Shown in pieces: positions 15,656 through 23,698 of a stretch of 33,398 bases of DNA. The DNA comes from Candidatus Coatesbacteria bacterium (GTDB lineage Bacteria > RBG-13-66-14): NCBI GenBank assembly GCA_014728225.1, contig WJLX01000002.1, forward strand, positions 1 to 33,398, in the 5' to 3' direction. The notes under the pieces were generated by a model. The model saw nothing but the letters and a program-made list of their open reading frames with translations. It made no database searches and was not told the DNA's origin. The position numbers and the translations under genes are program-made. The stretch's first letter is position 1. Every line of letters begins with the position of its first letter.

Positions 15656-16532
15656 AACGCTACCCGCCGTCGGCCTGGCGCTGATGAGCGCCTGTCTGCC
15701 CGTCGACGGGGAAGGCTCGCACCTCGAGCGTCGGCTGGTGGTCGACGTGCGGTCGCGGGAGCCCGAGAACGAGGTCTGGGCCCGCGGCCTGGAGGAGCTG
15801 GCGGTTGCCGAGCTGGCCGAGCTGCCCAGCCTGGAGCCCCTGGGAACGGACTCCCTGCTGGCCGCGGCCGGCGGCCTGGCCGCTTTGCCGACGGAGACCG
15901 CGGACCCGGCCTCGACGGCCCCGCCCGTGTTGGTCGTCGGCGAGGAGCTCCACGGCCTGGATGTCCAGCTTTACCTGCTCGGTGAGTTACGCCGCTTCGC
16001 AGTCGGTGTCGACGAGCCCGGCGGCGCGTCCTCGATCCAGGGCTTCGCCACCCAAACCGCCGTGGCCGAGCTGCGTTTGCGGCTCTACCTGATGGGCACC
16101 GGCGAGCTGCTGGCCCAGAGCGACTACACCGCCGAGTTGACCGTCAGCGGCATCGAGCGCCACCGCCCCGGCGAGCCGATCGGCGACGACGCGACCTTCA
16201 CCGCCACCCTCGAGGGTCGGGCCCTGACCGCGGCCGCCGAGGGCGCCGTCGGCAGGTTGGTGCGCGAGATCGCCCGCGCCCCCTGGAACGGCTTCATCGA
16301 CGACTTGACCGCCGACGGCGGCGTCATCCTGCCCCTGGGCTACCGTGACGGCGCCGCTCCGGGCGATGTGTTCATCGTCTACGAGCCCGGCGCCGAACGC
16401 GGCCGGCGGGGCAACCGGGTCGGCAGCGTGCGCCTCGAGGCCCCCGGAAGCGACGAATCCTACGCCCCGCCCTTGTCCGGCGGCGGCTTCAAGCCCGGCT
16501 ACCTGGTCATCCAGGAACTCAAATCCCGCTGA
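15639..16532 (+). CDS. Divergent CsgG-related lipoprotein
   Basis: This 297-residue protein's ATG lies 17 nt inside the preceding gene, so translation is probably coupled. The frame stays open further upstream, but that part is a shadow of the neighbour. The N-terminus MFRPAKTLPAVGLALMSAC gives a likely lipid-modified Cys19. The core is weakly CsgG-like (VDVRSREPENEVWARGLEEL, TQTAVAELRLRLYLMGTGEL). The C-terminal part (APWNGFIDDLTADGGVILPL ... GDVFIVYEPG ... SGGGFKPGYLVIQE) is a diverged version of the domain shared by the two genes before it, without GEELIDP. Probably an accessory subunit of the same complex. Confidence 0.75.
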   Translation: MFRPAKTLPAVGLALMSACLPVDGEGSHLERRLVVDVRSREPENEVWARGLEELAVAELAELPSLEPLGTDSLLAAAGGLAALPTETADPASTAPPVLVVGEELHGLDVQLYLLGELRRFAVGVDEPGGASSIQGFATQTAVAELRLRLYLMGTGELLAQSDYTAELTVSGIERHRPGEPIGDDATFTATLEGRALTAAAEGAVGRLVREIARAPWNGFIDDLTADGGVILPLGYRDGAAPGDVFIVYEPGAERGRRGNRVGSVRLEAPGSDESYAPPLSGGGFKPGYLVIQELKSR

Positions 16533-16657
16533 CCGGCGTCAAGCGTTATCCCGGCCTCGCGAACCGCGGTTCGAAGTCATGGAAATCTCAACCCCTTCTT
16601 GACTAACCGACAGACCCGCCTCAGACCGCCGGCGCCGCCGGGGGAGGAGGATTACCG

Positions 16658-17533
16658 ATGAAGAAAACCGTTCTGTTACTGCTGCTGCTCCTGGCCCTGA
16701 CCGCCCTGGCCGACGCCGAGGTGACCTACCTCGTCGGCAGCGTCAGCTACTACCGCGGCGGCTCAAGCCATACGGCGAGCCTGAACACCGAGCTCAACAA
16801 CGGCGACGTGGTCATGACCGGCGCCCGCTCCCGGGTCGAGGTGACCTTTGGCGACGGTTCCCTGGTCCGGTTGGGCTCCAACGCCCAGTTGACCATCGAA
16901 CGTTCGTCCTCGGGCGGGCTGGGCGAGGCCACCGTGGTCAGTTGCTCCGGCGGCCGCGTCTGGAGCAACGTCACCCCCTTCACCAGCTCGGACTCCGGCT
17001 ACGCCGTCAAGACCCCGACGGCCACCGCCGCCGTGCGCGGGACCGTCTTCCGCGCCGACATCTACCCCGACGAGTCCACCCTGCTGCGCGTATACACCGG
17101 CAGCGTCGAGCTCTGGAACCCCATGGCCGCCCTCGAGGGACCCCACTTCTGGGAGACCGAGAGCGCCGAGGGCTCCGGCGGCACTGGTCGCCACGAGGTC
17201 GTCGGACCCCACGAAGTCTCCGGACCCGTCGAGGTCTCCGAGGAGGAGTGGGAGCAGCTGCTGCTGGAGAAGATGACCCAGATCTATATCGGCGGCGACG
17301 GCGCCGTCGGCGAGTCCGGCGAGTTCACCCTCCAGGAGGAGGCCGACGACCAGTGGGTCGCCTGGAACATCGAGCGCGACGCCGAGCTCGGTCTGGAGCG
17401 CGTCGAGGGCTCTGGGGCCTTCGACGATTCCACTGACGATTCCACTGACGATGACACAGATGATGCCGATGATTCCCCGGGCGAGAGCGACGCCGACGGT
17501 AGCAAAGCCCTCAACAACGGCGACGGTATGTAG
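16658..17533 (+). CDS. Secreted FecR-domain protein with acidic tail
   Basis: This 291-residue protein has a strong GGAGGAGG ribosome site and a Leu-rich signal peptide (1-20). A FecR-type domain lies at about 22-150 (GSVSYYRGGSS, LNNGDVVMTGARSRVEVTF, DGSLVRLGSNAQLTI, TPTATAAVRGTVFRADI, VYTGSVEL). This domain, often outside the sigma-regulator context, occurs in secreted ligand-binding or surface proteins. The last 40 residues are Asp-rich, with a 12-nt repeat encoding DDST DDST DDDT, which could bind Ca2+. It lies 125 nt after the CsgG-related genes and is followed by a strong terminator, so it probably ends the locus. Confidence 0.85.
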   Translation: MKKTVLLLLLLLALTALADAEVTYLVGSVSYYRGGSSHTASLNTELNNGDVVMTGARSRVEVTFGDGSLVRLGSNAQLTIERSSSGGLGEATVVSCSGGRVWSNVTPFTSSDSGYAVKTPTATAAVRGTVFRADIYPDESTLLRVYTGSVELWNPMAALEGPHFWETESAEGSGGTGRHEVVGPHEVSGPVEVSEEEWEQLLLEKMTQIYIGGDGAVGESGEFTLQEEADDQWVAWNIERDAELGLERVEGSGAFDDSTDDSTDDDTDDADDSPGESDADGSKALNNGDGM

Positions 17534-17557
17534 CCCGCGCGGCAAGACATTTCTGCG

Positions 17558-17585
17558 AACGGCGCCGGGAGACCGGCGCCGTTTT
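17558..17585 (+). terminator. Terminator of the envelope locus
   Basis: A 9-bp stem (CGGCGCCGG with CCGGCGCCG), loop GAGA, followed by TTTTC and a further TTT. It lies 25 nt after the FecR gene. A-A before the stem also pairs with T-T after it, so the signal is partly bidirectional. Confidence 0.9.
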
Positions 17586-17633
17586 CTTTGTATCAGTACT
17601 GTGGACGGCGTTACCGTCGCGCGGACTGCGCCG

Positions 17634-18467
17634 TCACTGCCACAGCCTTCGGCGACGCCGGGCTGCCCGGCGGGCGCAGCGGCGCAGCAGCTCAGCCGTG
17701 TGGCCCTCTCGTCCGGGGCCGTCGAGCAGCGGTGGGCCGTGGCCCGTGGCCAACACCCGGGGCTCCAGCTCGGCCAGAACGGCGAGGGTTTCCATCGCCC
17801 GCCGCTGGTCCCGGTTGGTGTACGGCGCCGGCGGCGAGACCCGCGCCCGGTTCGGTCGCAAGAAAGCCGCCGTCAGGCCGACGAGGGACCCGGCGTCGAC
17901 GGTCAGGACGGCGTCGCCGGCCAGCAGCACCCCGTCGTCGGCGCGCCGGAAGACCAACTGCCCCGGAGTGTGACCCGGCGCGGCGACAGCGGTCCAGCCG
18001 GGCATCCCCGGCACGCCGCCGGGTTTGAGGGGCCGGGCGCAATTCGCCAGGCTTTGTTCGGCCAGGATAGCTGAGACCTTCTCCTGCGACAGCCTCCGCA
18101 TGATGGGCAGGACGATCCAGTGGTCCAGCGGAATGGCGAAACGCTCCAGCGTCGCCAGGTCTTCGGCGATGGCCAGGGGCAGCTCGGGCTCCGGCACGTA
18201 GACCGGGCAGCCCCAGCTCCGGGCCAGCTCCGGTGCCGCTCCCGCGTGATCCGGATGGACGTGGGTCAGCAGGATGGCGGCGGGCGGAGTGTCGGAACCG
18301 CAGAGCCCGTCGGCGGCGCGCTTGATGGCCCCGGCGTTCCCGGCGACGGAGGTGTCGATCAGCGCCCAGTTCATACCCGAACGGACGAAGTAGACGTTGC
18401 CCGCCAACAGGCCGCAGGACAGCCAGTGCACGCCGGGGGCGATTTCTCTGGGCTTCGGGTTAAGCAT
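17634..18467 (-). CDS. Metallo-beta-lactamase-fold hydrolase
   Basis: This is a 277-residue protein from the chosen start (MLNPKPREIAPGVHWL); an upstream ATG at 18524 adds 19 residues without domain content. The metal motif THVHPDHAG (H69, H71, D73, H74) is followed by GHTPGQL, GDAVLT and GHGPP, the layout of glyoxalase-II-like and LACTB2-like hydrolases that cleave thioesters or nucleic acids through two zinc ions. A Cys-poor, soluble protein with an Arg-rich C-terminus (RRCARRAARRRRR). The substrate cannot be told. It is convergent with the FecR gene and downstream of the helicase, with palindrome copy 4 between. Confidence 0.85.
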   Translation of the reverse strand: MLNPKPREIAPGVHWLSCGLLAGNVYFVRSGMNWALIDTSVAGNAGAIKRAADGLCGSDTPPAAILLTHVHPDHAGAAPELARSWGCPVYVPEPELPLAIAEDLATLERFAIPLDHWIVLPIMRRLSQEKVSAILAEQSLANCARPLKPGGVPGMPGWTAVAAPGHTPGQLVFRRADDGVLLAGDAVLTVDAGSLVGLTAAFLRPNRARVSPPAPYTNRDQRRAMETLAVLAELEPRVLATGHGPPLLDGPGREGHTAELLRRCARRAARRRRRLWQ

Positions 18468-18730
18468 TGTTCTCACCCGAGCGCTTCCTGGTCGGCTGAC
18501 AGACAACGGCAGCGGATGATTCATGCGAGATAGTTCCAGCGTCTTGTAACAGAGCCGGAAGGCTTATCAGCGTTACTAGACGCCAGATAACAGCCCGGGT
18601 TGTTTGATGCGCCCGATGGAGACAATTCCCGTGCTGAGTCGCGGCTGCTCAATAATCTGTTAACGGCGGTCCGGCAGACCGAGACTCGCAAGTCCTCGTC
18701 CGCCGGGCGTGTAGCGCTGGACGGGTAAGC
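18468..18730. other. Intergenic stretch, nothing recognised
   Basis: Between the hydrolase start and palindrome copy 4 no gene, promoter or repeat was identified with confidence. Confidence 0.4.
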
Positions 18731-18916
18731 TCCGCCGGCGAGACCCGTCGAGACACCCTGCGGCACGGACCTGGTTCAAGCGGAACCGGCACGGTTTTTG
18801 CGGAGGCGGCACGTTGAGCGCCGCGGCAACGGACGCCGAGATGCAAAAACCGTGCCGGTTCCGCGGCGCCGGGAGTGGTATTGCGCTGAACGACGGCTAA
18901 CGGGTCTCGCCGGCGG
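18731..18916 (+). repeat. Nested palindromic element, copy 4 (overlaps helicase 3' end)
   Basis: The inner arms are a perfect 22 bp (18780-18801 with 18843-18864). The apical stem CGTTG/CAACG is a compensatory variant of copy 3. The outer arms (TCCGCCGGCGAGACCCG, 18731-18747 with 18900-18916) are unrelated to those of other copies. The right arm encodes the last codons of the helicase (SAGETR), so coding sequence has been copied into the left arm. Confidence 0.85.
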
Positions 18917-21335
18917 ACTGGTCACCCCGGGCCAGGATGGTCAAGGCCGCCTGCTTGCGTCGGGGGACGGGGATCACCCTGCCGCTGGGGCCGACGGTTT
19001 CCAGCGCCGGGCCGATGCAAGAGGGGCAGCCGTGGCTGCAGGGGCACTCGGCCACCCGCTGGCGCGCCCCCTCCCAGAGCTGGGCGTGCAGGGCGTAGAG
19101 TTTTTCCGAGAAGCCGATACCGCCGGGGTAGTTGTCGTAGAGGAACAGTTGGGGCTGAAACTCCTCGCCGACGGACTCGGCGAAGGGGTCGCCGGCGGAC
19201 CAGAGGTTCTTCAGCGGCTCGCCCTCGCGCTCGGCGCCCAGGGCGGTGCCCAGATCGCGCACCTCGCACATCAAGACGAAGGCCGCCAGGTTGTGCAGGG
19301 CGTACTTGGCCCCGTAGAGTCCGGCGACGAGTTCGGCTTTGTTGTAGTCCAGCCCGGCGAGGAAGCCGCCGTCGAGCCGGGCCCAGTAAGCCGTGGTCGA
19401 CATCTCGCGCTCGGGCAGTTCGACCTCGCCGTAGCCGACGTTCTCCTGGGTGTAGTAGCGGATCTTCTTGAAGCCGACGACCTTGTTGGCGACGTGGACC
19501 TCGCCGTAGTGGGGGCGGGCGGGGGTCGGCGGGCCCTCGTCGAAGATGTCGAGGACGTGGACCGCCGTCTTGTCCTCGGCGTCGGTGTAGTAATCGAAGT
19601 CGCCGCGACGGACGTAGGCCTTGCGGTTGTCGAAGTCCAGCTCCTCGACCTGGTACTGGACGCCGTCGTGGACGTAGACGGCCTTGGGAAAGATGTGGTA
19701 GAAGGCGCCGGAGTAATCGATCTCGCCGATGACCCGGGGGCGGTTGATGCCGGAGCGCTCCAGGCGTTCGTCGAAAGTCTCCCCCGAAGCGCCGCTGCCC
19801 ATGGCGGGGCGTCCGGCTCGTTCGACGATGACGAAGTTGTCCCGGGTCAGCGAACGCAGGGAGACCTCCTGGGCCGGGTAGGCGTCGGCCATCCAGTACC
19901 AGCGGTCCTCGGCCCGGTGGACCAGCTCGCCCTCCTCGAGCAGCTCGAGAATCTCCTCCAGGTTCTCCCCGCCGAAGGTCTCGCCCTCGGCGAAGGGCAT
20001 CTCGAAACAGGCGCACTTGACGTGCTCGAGCAGGATCAGCAGGTTGTCGGCGTTGATGCGGGCGTGCTCGGGGGACTGTTCGAAGAGGAATTCGGGGTGC
20101 TGGGCGACGTACTGGTCCAGGGGCAGGTTGCGGGCCAAATAGACGGCCACGGAGCTGCCCGAGCGCCGTCCGGCGCGTCCGGCCTGCTGCCAGGTGCTGG
20201 CCACGGAGCCGGGGTAGCCGGAGATAATGCAGCAGTCGAGCTTGCCGATGTCGATACCCAGCTCGAGGGCGTTGGTGGAGACCACGCCGCGAACGCTGCC
20301 GTCGCGCAGGCCGCGTTCGATCTCCCGGCGCATCCGCGGCAGGTAGCCGCCGCGGTAGCCGCGGACCCAGCCCCGGCGGTCCGGCGAGCGCTCGACGACG
20401 TCCTTGAGGTAGCGCACCAGGACCTCGGTGTTGATGCGCGAGGTGGCGAAGACGATGGTCTGGACGTCGGCCTCGAGGAACTTGGCCGCCAGCCGGCGGG
20501 CGTGCATGATGTAGGACTCGCGCATCCCGGTGTTGGCCTGGACGATGGGGGGGTTGTAGAGCAGGAAGTGTTTCTCGGCCGTCGGCGCGCCGGATTGATC
20601 GACCAGCTCGACGGGCTCGTCGAGCAAGGCTTCGGCCAGCTCGCGGGGGTTGGCGATCGTCGCCGAGCAGAGGATGAAAACGGGGTCCGCGCCGTAGAAG
20701 CGGGCCACGCGCCGCAGGCGCCGCAGGACATTGGCCATGTGGCTGCCGAAGACCCCGCGGTAGGTGTGCAGCTCGTCGATGACCACGTACTTGAGGTGCT
20801 CGAACAGGGACAGCCATTTGGTGTGGTGGGGCAGGATACCGGCGTGGAGCATGTCGGGGTTGCTGACGATGACGTTGCCCGAGCGGCGGATCTTGCGCCG
20901 CACGTCGGCCGGGGTGTCGCCGTCGTAGGTGTTGGCGGTGATCGCCGGGTCGAGCTTCTCGGCCAGCTTGGCCAGCTCGACCATCTGGTCCATCCCAAGG
21001 GCCTTGGTGGGAAAGAGGTACAGGGCGCGGCTGTCCGGATCGCGCAGCACGGCGTCGAGGACGGGCAGGTTGTAGCACAGCGTCTTGCCCGAGGCCGTCG
21101 GCGTCTGGATGACGACGTTTTCGCCGGCGCCGATCAACTCGATCGCCTCGCGCTGGTGGGTGTAGAGGCGCTCGATGCCCGTGGCGCGGATGACCTCGAC
21201 CAAACGGGGGTGGAGGAAGTCGGGAAAGTCGGCGTACTGGGCCGTCCGCGGCGGCAGCACCCGCCAGTGGGTGATGCTCTCGCGGTAGGGCGGCCGCTTG
21301 AGCGACGCCAGGACGCTGTCGATGCCTTTGGCCAT
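18897..21335 (-). CDS. mrfA: MrfA/YprA-type DEAD-box helicase (DUF1998)
   Basis: This is an 812-residue superfamily 2 helicase. Walker A TPTASGKT is at about 78-85, motif II DELH at 187-190, SAT at about 225, and motif VI QQAGRAGR later. The C-terminal zinc-binding part has CPCSHGCPSC at about 763-774, the four-Cys DUF1998 signature. In Bacillus subtilis MrfA (YprA) is a 3'-5' helicase that with the exonuclease MrfB repairs mitomycin-type DNA damage. Hrq1 and RecQ4-like enzymes are the eukaryotic relatives. The start MAKGIDSV was chosen; 54 further codons to 21497 are low-complexity and overlap a hairpin. A MrfB-like gene lies on the same strand at 26845. Its last codons overlap palindromic element copy 4. 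Confidence 0.9.
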   Translation of the reverse strand: MAKGIDSVLASLKRPPYRESITHWRVLPPRTAQYADFPDFLHPRLVEVIRATGIERLYTHQREAIELIGAGENVVIQTPTASGKTLCYNLPVLDAVLRDPDSRALYLFPTKALGMDQMVELAKLAEKLDPAITANTYDGDTPADVRRKIRRSGNVIVSNPDMLHAGILPHHTKWLSLFEHLKYVVIDELHTYRGVFGSHMANVLRRLRRVARFYGADPVFILCSATIANPRELAEALLDEPVELVDQSGAPTAEKHFLLYNPPIVQANTGMRESYIMHARRLAAKFLEADVQTIVFATSRINTEVLVRYLKDVVERSPDRRGWVRGYRGGYLPRMRREIERGLRDGSVRGVVSTNALELGIDIGKLDCCIISGYPGSVASTWQQAGRAGRRSGSSVAVYLARNLPLDQYVAQHPEFLFEQSPEHARINADNLLILLEHVKCACFEMPFAEGETFGGENLEEILELLEEGELVHRAEDRWYWMADAYPAQEVSLRSLTRDNFVIVERAGRPAMGSGASGETFDERLERSGINRPRVIGEIDYSGAFYHIFPKAVYVHDGVQYQVEELDFDNRKAYVRRGDFDYYTDAEDKTAVHVLDIFDEGPPTPARPHYGEVHVANKVVGFKKIRYYTQENVGYGEVELPEREMSTTAYWARLDGGFLAGLDYNKAELVAGLYGAKYALHNLAAFVLMCEVRDLGTALGAEREGEPLKNLWSAGDPFAESVGEEFQPQLFLYDNYPGGIGFSEKLYALHAQLWEGARQRVAECPCSHGCPSCIGPALETVGPSGRVIPVPRRKQAALTILARGDQSAGETR

Positions 21336-21440
21336 GCTGCTTCGCCTGGATGGGGGGTTGGTTTGGGACTCAAGGGTCGTTGGCCCGGAGACGGGCGTTC
21401 CGCCGGAGCTCGGCCGTCTATCAGCTTCGCCGCCCAGCCC

Positions 21441-21513
21441 GGCGCCGTCACGCTTCTTGCATTCCGCGGTTTTCGCCAGGGCGAAAACCGCGGGCAAGAA
21501 GCCCGCCGGCGCC
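21441..21513. repeat. Long intergenic hairpin upstream of the helicase
   Basis: CCGCGGTTTTCGCC (21464-21477) pairs perfectly with 21480-21493 over a 2-nt gap. GCTTCTTGC/GCAAGAAGC (21452-21460 with 21494-21502) continues the stem with a 3-nt bulge (ATT). GGCGCC ends can close it. It is unrelated in sequence to the nested palindromes and there is no U-tract. Confidence 0.75.
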
Positions 21514-21528
21514 TCGCCGAGTCGCCGG

Positions 21529-22599
21529 TCAGGCGTCGCCGGCGCGTTTGAGGATCGTCCAGACCAGCAGGGTCAGCCAGCGCGAGGGCCGGCGCTTCTG
21601 GACGAACTCCCAGCCCGACCAATTGACCAGGTCGTCGCCGACGACCTGGCCCGCGGGGAACTCCTCGTCGCCTTTGGGTTGTTTGGAGCTGCGGCCGTCG
21701 GGGTTCCATTTGAGCCAGACGGATTCGGCCTTGACGCGACCGTCGGTGTCCCGCTTACTCCGCAGATGGTCGAGGAGCTCGGCGAAGGCCGTTTCGTAGC
21801 GGCAGCGGGGGAAGCGGCTGAGGACGTCGGCGAAGTGGACGATATCGTACCAGATTCGCGGGGCCTTGGGGCGGCCGAAGGTGGTGCCGATACCGAAGAG
21901 GTAGTGTTTGCGTCCGGTCCGGCGCTCGCTCCAGTGCTGGAGCAGACAGTCGATCAGCCGGTCGGCGGCGGCGCTCTCGCGCAGCTCCGGCAGGGCCGAG
22001 AACAGACGCAGGGTTATCAGCGAGGCGTAGGGGCAGGGCTCGTCGCGCTTGCCGGGGCCGTTGAACTCGGGGCCGTGGGTCGGATCGGCATAGCAGGGGC
22101 TGCCGTAGTCTTCCTGGCGCGAGAGGATGTAATCGACACTGCGGCGGACGCGATCGTCGTTGCCCAGGCCCAGCTTGACCAGGGCGTAGCTGATCAGCGG
22201 GGCGTCGGTGGCGAACCACGTCCAGCGCTCGCGACCGTCGCCGCCGAAGGCTCTGGGCAAGCTGCTGCGCACCTGGAAGGGGCCCTCGCGCGACTGGTGG
22301 GCCAGGATGGTATCGATCGCGGGTTGCAGCCTCGCGGCGGGCACGCCGATCTCGGCCAGGAAGACCAGCTTGTGCAGCGGATGGGCGGCGTTGTTGTGGT
22401 TCTTGATCGGCGGCTGCTCCTCCCAGGCGTTGACCTCGTCGATCAGGCCGGCGACGAGGGGTTCCGTGGTCAACGCGGCCCGTAGCGCGTAGGCATCCCT
22501 GACGGTGACCACGGCGGGCAGCAGGTCCTCGAGCGCCCGGTAGCGCACGAAGGCCGGGCCCTTCATCAACCAGTCGGCGGTCTTGAGCGGCAGGTCCAT
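21529..22599 (-). CDS. Prenyltransferase/terpenoid-cyclase-like (alpha/alpha-toroid) protein
   Basis: This 356-residue soluble protein has no signal peptide. Helical repeats resemble the alpha/alpha toroid of squalene-cyclase and prenyltransferase repeats: AIDTILAHQSREGPFQVRS, ISYALVKLGLGNDDRVRRS, VDYILSRQEDYGSPCY and YASLITLRLFSALPEL. The classic DxDD cyclase motif was not found, so catalysis is doubtful. Conserved-looking WYDIVHF and WLKWNPDG blocks lie near the C-terminus. The start MDLPLKTADW was preferred because GGAGG lies 11 nt upstream, inside the longer ATG frame at 22617. Function unknown; it may read as a member of a hypothetical family found with many bacterial redox or DNA-repair genes. 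Confidence 0.6.
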   Translation of the reverse strand: MDLPLKTADWLMKGPAFVRYRALEDLLPAVVTVRDAYALRAALTTEPLVAGLIDEVNAWEEQPPIKNHNNAAHPLHKLVFLAEIGVPAARLQPAIDTILAHQSREGPFQVRSSLPRAFGGDGRERWTWFATDAPLISYALVKLGLGNDDRVRRSVDYILSRQEDYGSPCYADPTHGPEFNGPGKRDEPCPYASLITLRLFSALPELRESAAADRLIDCLLQHWSERRTGRKHYLFGIGTTFGRPKAPRIWYDIVHFADVLSRFPRCRYETAFAELLDHLRSKRDTDGRVKAESVWLKWNPDGRSSKQPKGDEEFPAGQVVGDDLVNWSGWEFVQKRRPSRWLTLLVWTILKRAGDA

Positions 22600-22724
22600 G
22601 GTCGGCGTTTCCTCCATCAGACGGGCTCTGTCGGGCCCGTTTCAGCGGGATTGTGCGTGCCGAGCTTACGCGGCCGCGAGCCGTTATCCGGTTGGGCGTT
22701 CGGCCCCGCCGCCGTCATGGAGCG

Positions 22725-22915
22725 GCCGGACCTTTGAAAAACAGGACGAACCGGGAACGTTTGAAGACCGCGGTCGGAACCGGCACGGTTTTTGCGGAGT
22801 TGACACCGCCGGGTTGTTGTCAGGTTCAGCGAGATGCAAAAACTGTGCCGGTTCCGGGGTGCGGAGGTCGTTGACGGTGCCGGGCCGCCGGGCGCCTGTT
22901 TTTCAAAGGTCCGGC
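22725..22915 (+). repeat. Nested palindromic element, copy 5
   Basis: The outer arms are a perfect 21 bp (22725-22745 with 22895-22915; containing CCTTTGAAAAACAGG). The inner arms are 21 bp with one G-U (22775-22795 with 22836-22856). The apical stem is TGACA/TGTCA, unlike the other copies in sequence but equal in place. It lies between the comF end and the toroid-like gene start. About 120 nt on the gene side shows nothing else. Confidence 0.9.
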
Positions 22916-22957
22916 GCGGCAGGCCTGGAGCAGACCGCTCGCGGGTGAGGGTGGCGG

Positions 22958-23698
22958 TCAACTGGAGGCCGGACGGGCGACGACGTAGGCGGCCACCTCG
23001 CGGGCGCCGGCGGCGCGCAGGGCGCGGGCGCCCTCGGCCAGGGTGGCCCCGGTGGTGGTGACGTCGTCGACGAGGAGCACCCGCTTGCCGTCCAGAGCCG
23101 TTGCTTCGTCGACGGCGAAGGCCTCGCGCAGGTTCTCCCGGCGGGCCTCGTCGGGCAGGCGCACCTGGGGCACGGTATCGCGGACGCGCAGCAGGCCGTC
23201 GGCGAGAGGCGCGCCCCACATCTCGGCCAGGGGGCGGGCCAGCAGCTCGCTCTGGTTGAAGCCGCGCCAGCGCAGGCGTTTGCTGTGCAGCGGTACGGGC
23301 GCGACGACGTGGGGGCGCCAGGAGCCGAAGAGGGCGTGGGCGCGCTCGACGAGGAGTTCGGCGGGTTGCCGCGCCGCCGTGGGCCAGAAATCGTACTTGC
23401 AGAGGTAGATCAGGCTGACCAGAGGTTCACGGTAGAGGGCGGCGGCCCGGATGACCAGGGGCGGCGGCAGCAGGCGGCAGTCGAAGCACAATCCCGCGGG
23501 CCGTTCGTCGTCGTTGAGGGGGCGGCCGCAGGTCTCGCAGACGGGAGCCTTGACGAGTTCGACGGACAGCCAGCAGGGGTCGCAGAGCCCCAGACGCCGT
23601 CCCGGCGGCAGGCGGTGACCGCAGAGGACGCAGGCCGGCGGATAGACGAGGCGCAGCAGGCCGTCGAGCCCTTCCTTGAGCGTTTGGGCGAGTTTCAT
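22958..23698 (-). CDS. comF: ComF-family phosphoribosyltransferase-like protein
   Basis: This is a 246-residue protein. The N-terminal zinc finger has four CxxC-type pairs (CVLCGHRLP, CDPCW, CETCGRPL, CFDC). The C-terminal domain has the PRPP-binding motif VLLVDDVTTTGAT and the block VPLHSKRLRWRGFNQSELLA. ComF proteins act in DNA uptake and also in replication-fork and helicase-linked steps (ComFC interacts with PriA). The start ATG overlaps the stop of the upstream gene (ATGA, 23695-23698), which shows translational coupling in a minus-strand operon. It is followed by palindromic copy 5. Confidence 0.9.
   Translation of the reverse strand: MKLAQTLKEGLDGLLRLVYPPACVLCGHRLPPGRRLGLCDPCWLSVELVKAPVCETCGRPLNDDERPAGLCFDCRLLPPPLVIRAAALYREPLVSLIYLCKYDFWPTAARQPAELLVERAHALFGSWRPHVVAPVPLHSKRLRWRGFNQSELLARPLAEMWGAPLADGLLRVRDTVPQVRLPDEARRENLREAFAVDEATALDGKRVLLVDDVTTTGATLAEGARALRAAGAREVAAYVVARPASS

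Noticed and set aside
18798-21551. A 917-codon open frame opposite the helicase gene
   Set aside because: It has the same composition artefact, and the minus-strand gene has complete helicase motifs.
968-22915. Short frames reading MQKPCRFR or RNRHGFCGG at several places
   Set aside because: These are translations of the arms of the nested palindromes. They vary in frame and length and lack ribosome sites.
968-22915. Nested palindromes as ordinary transcription terminators
   Set aside because: The T-runs lie inside the paired arms, not after a stem. The elements are ten times larger than needed and their orientation ignores gene direction.
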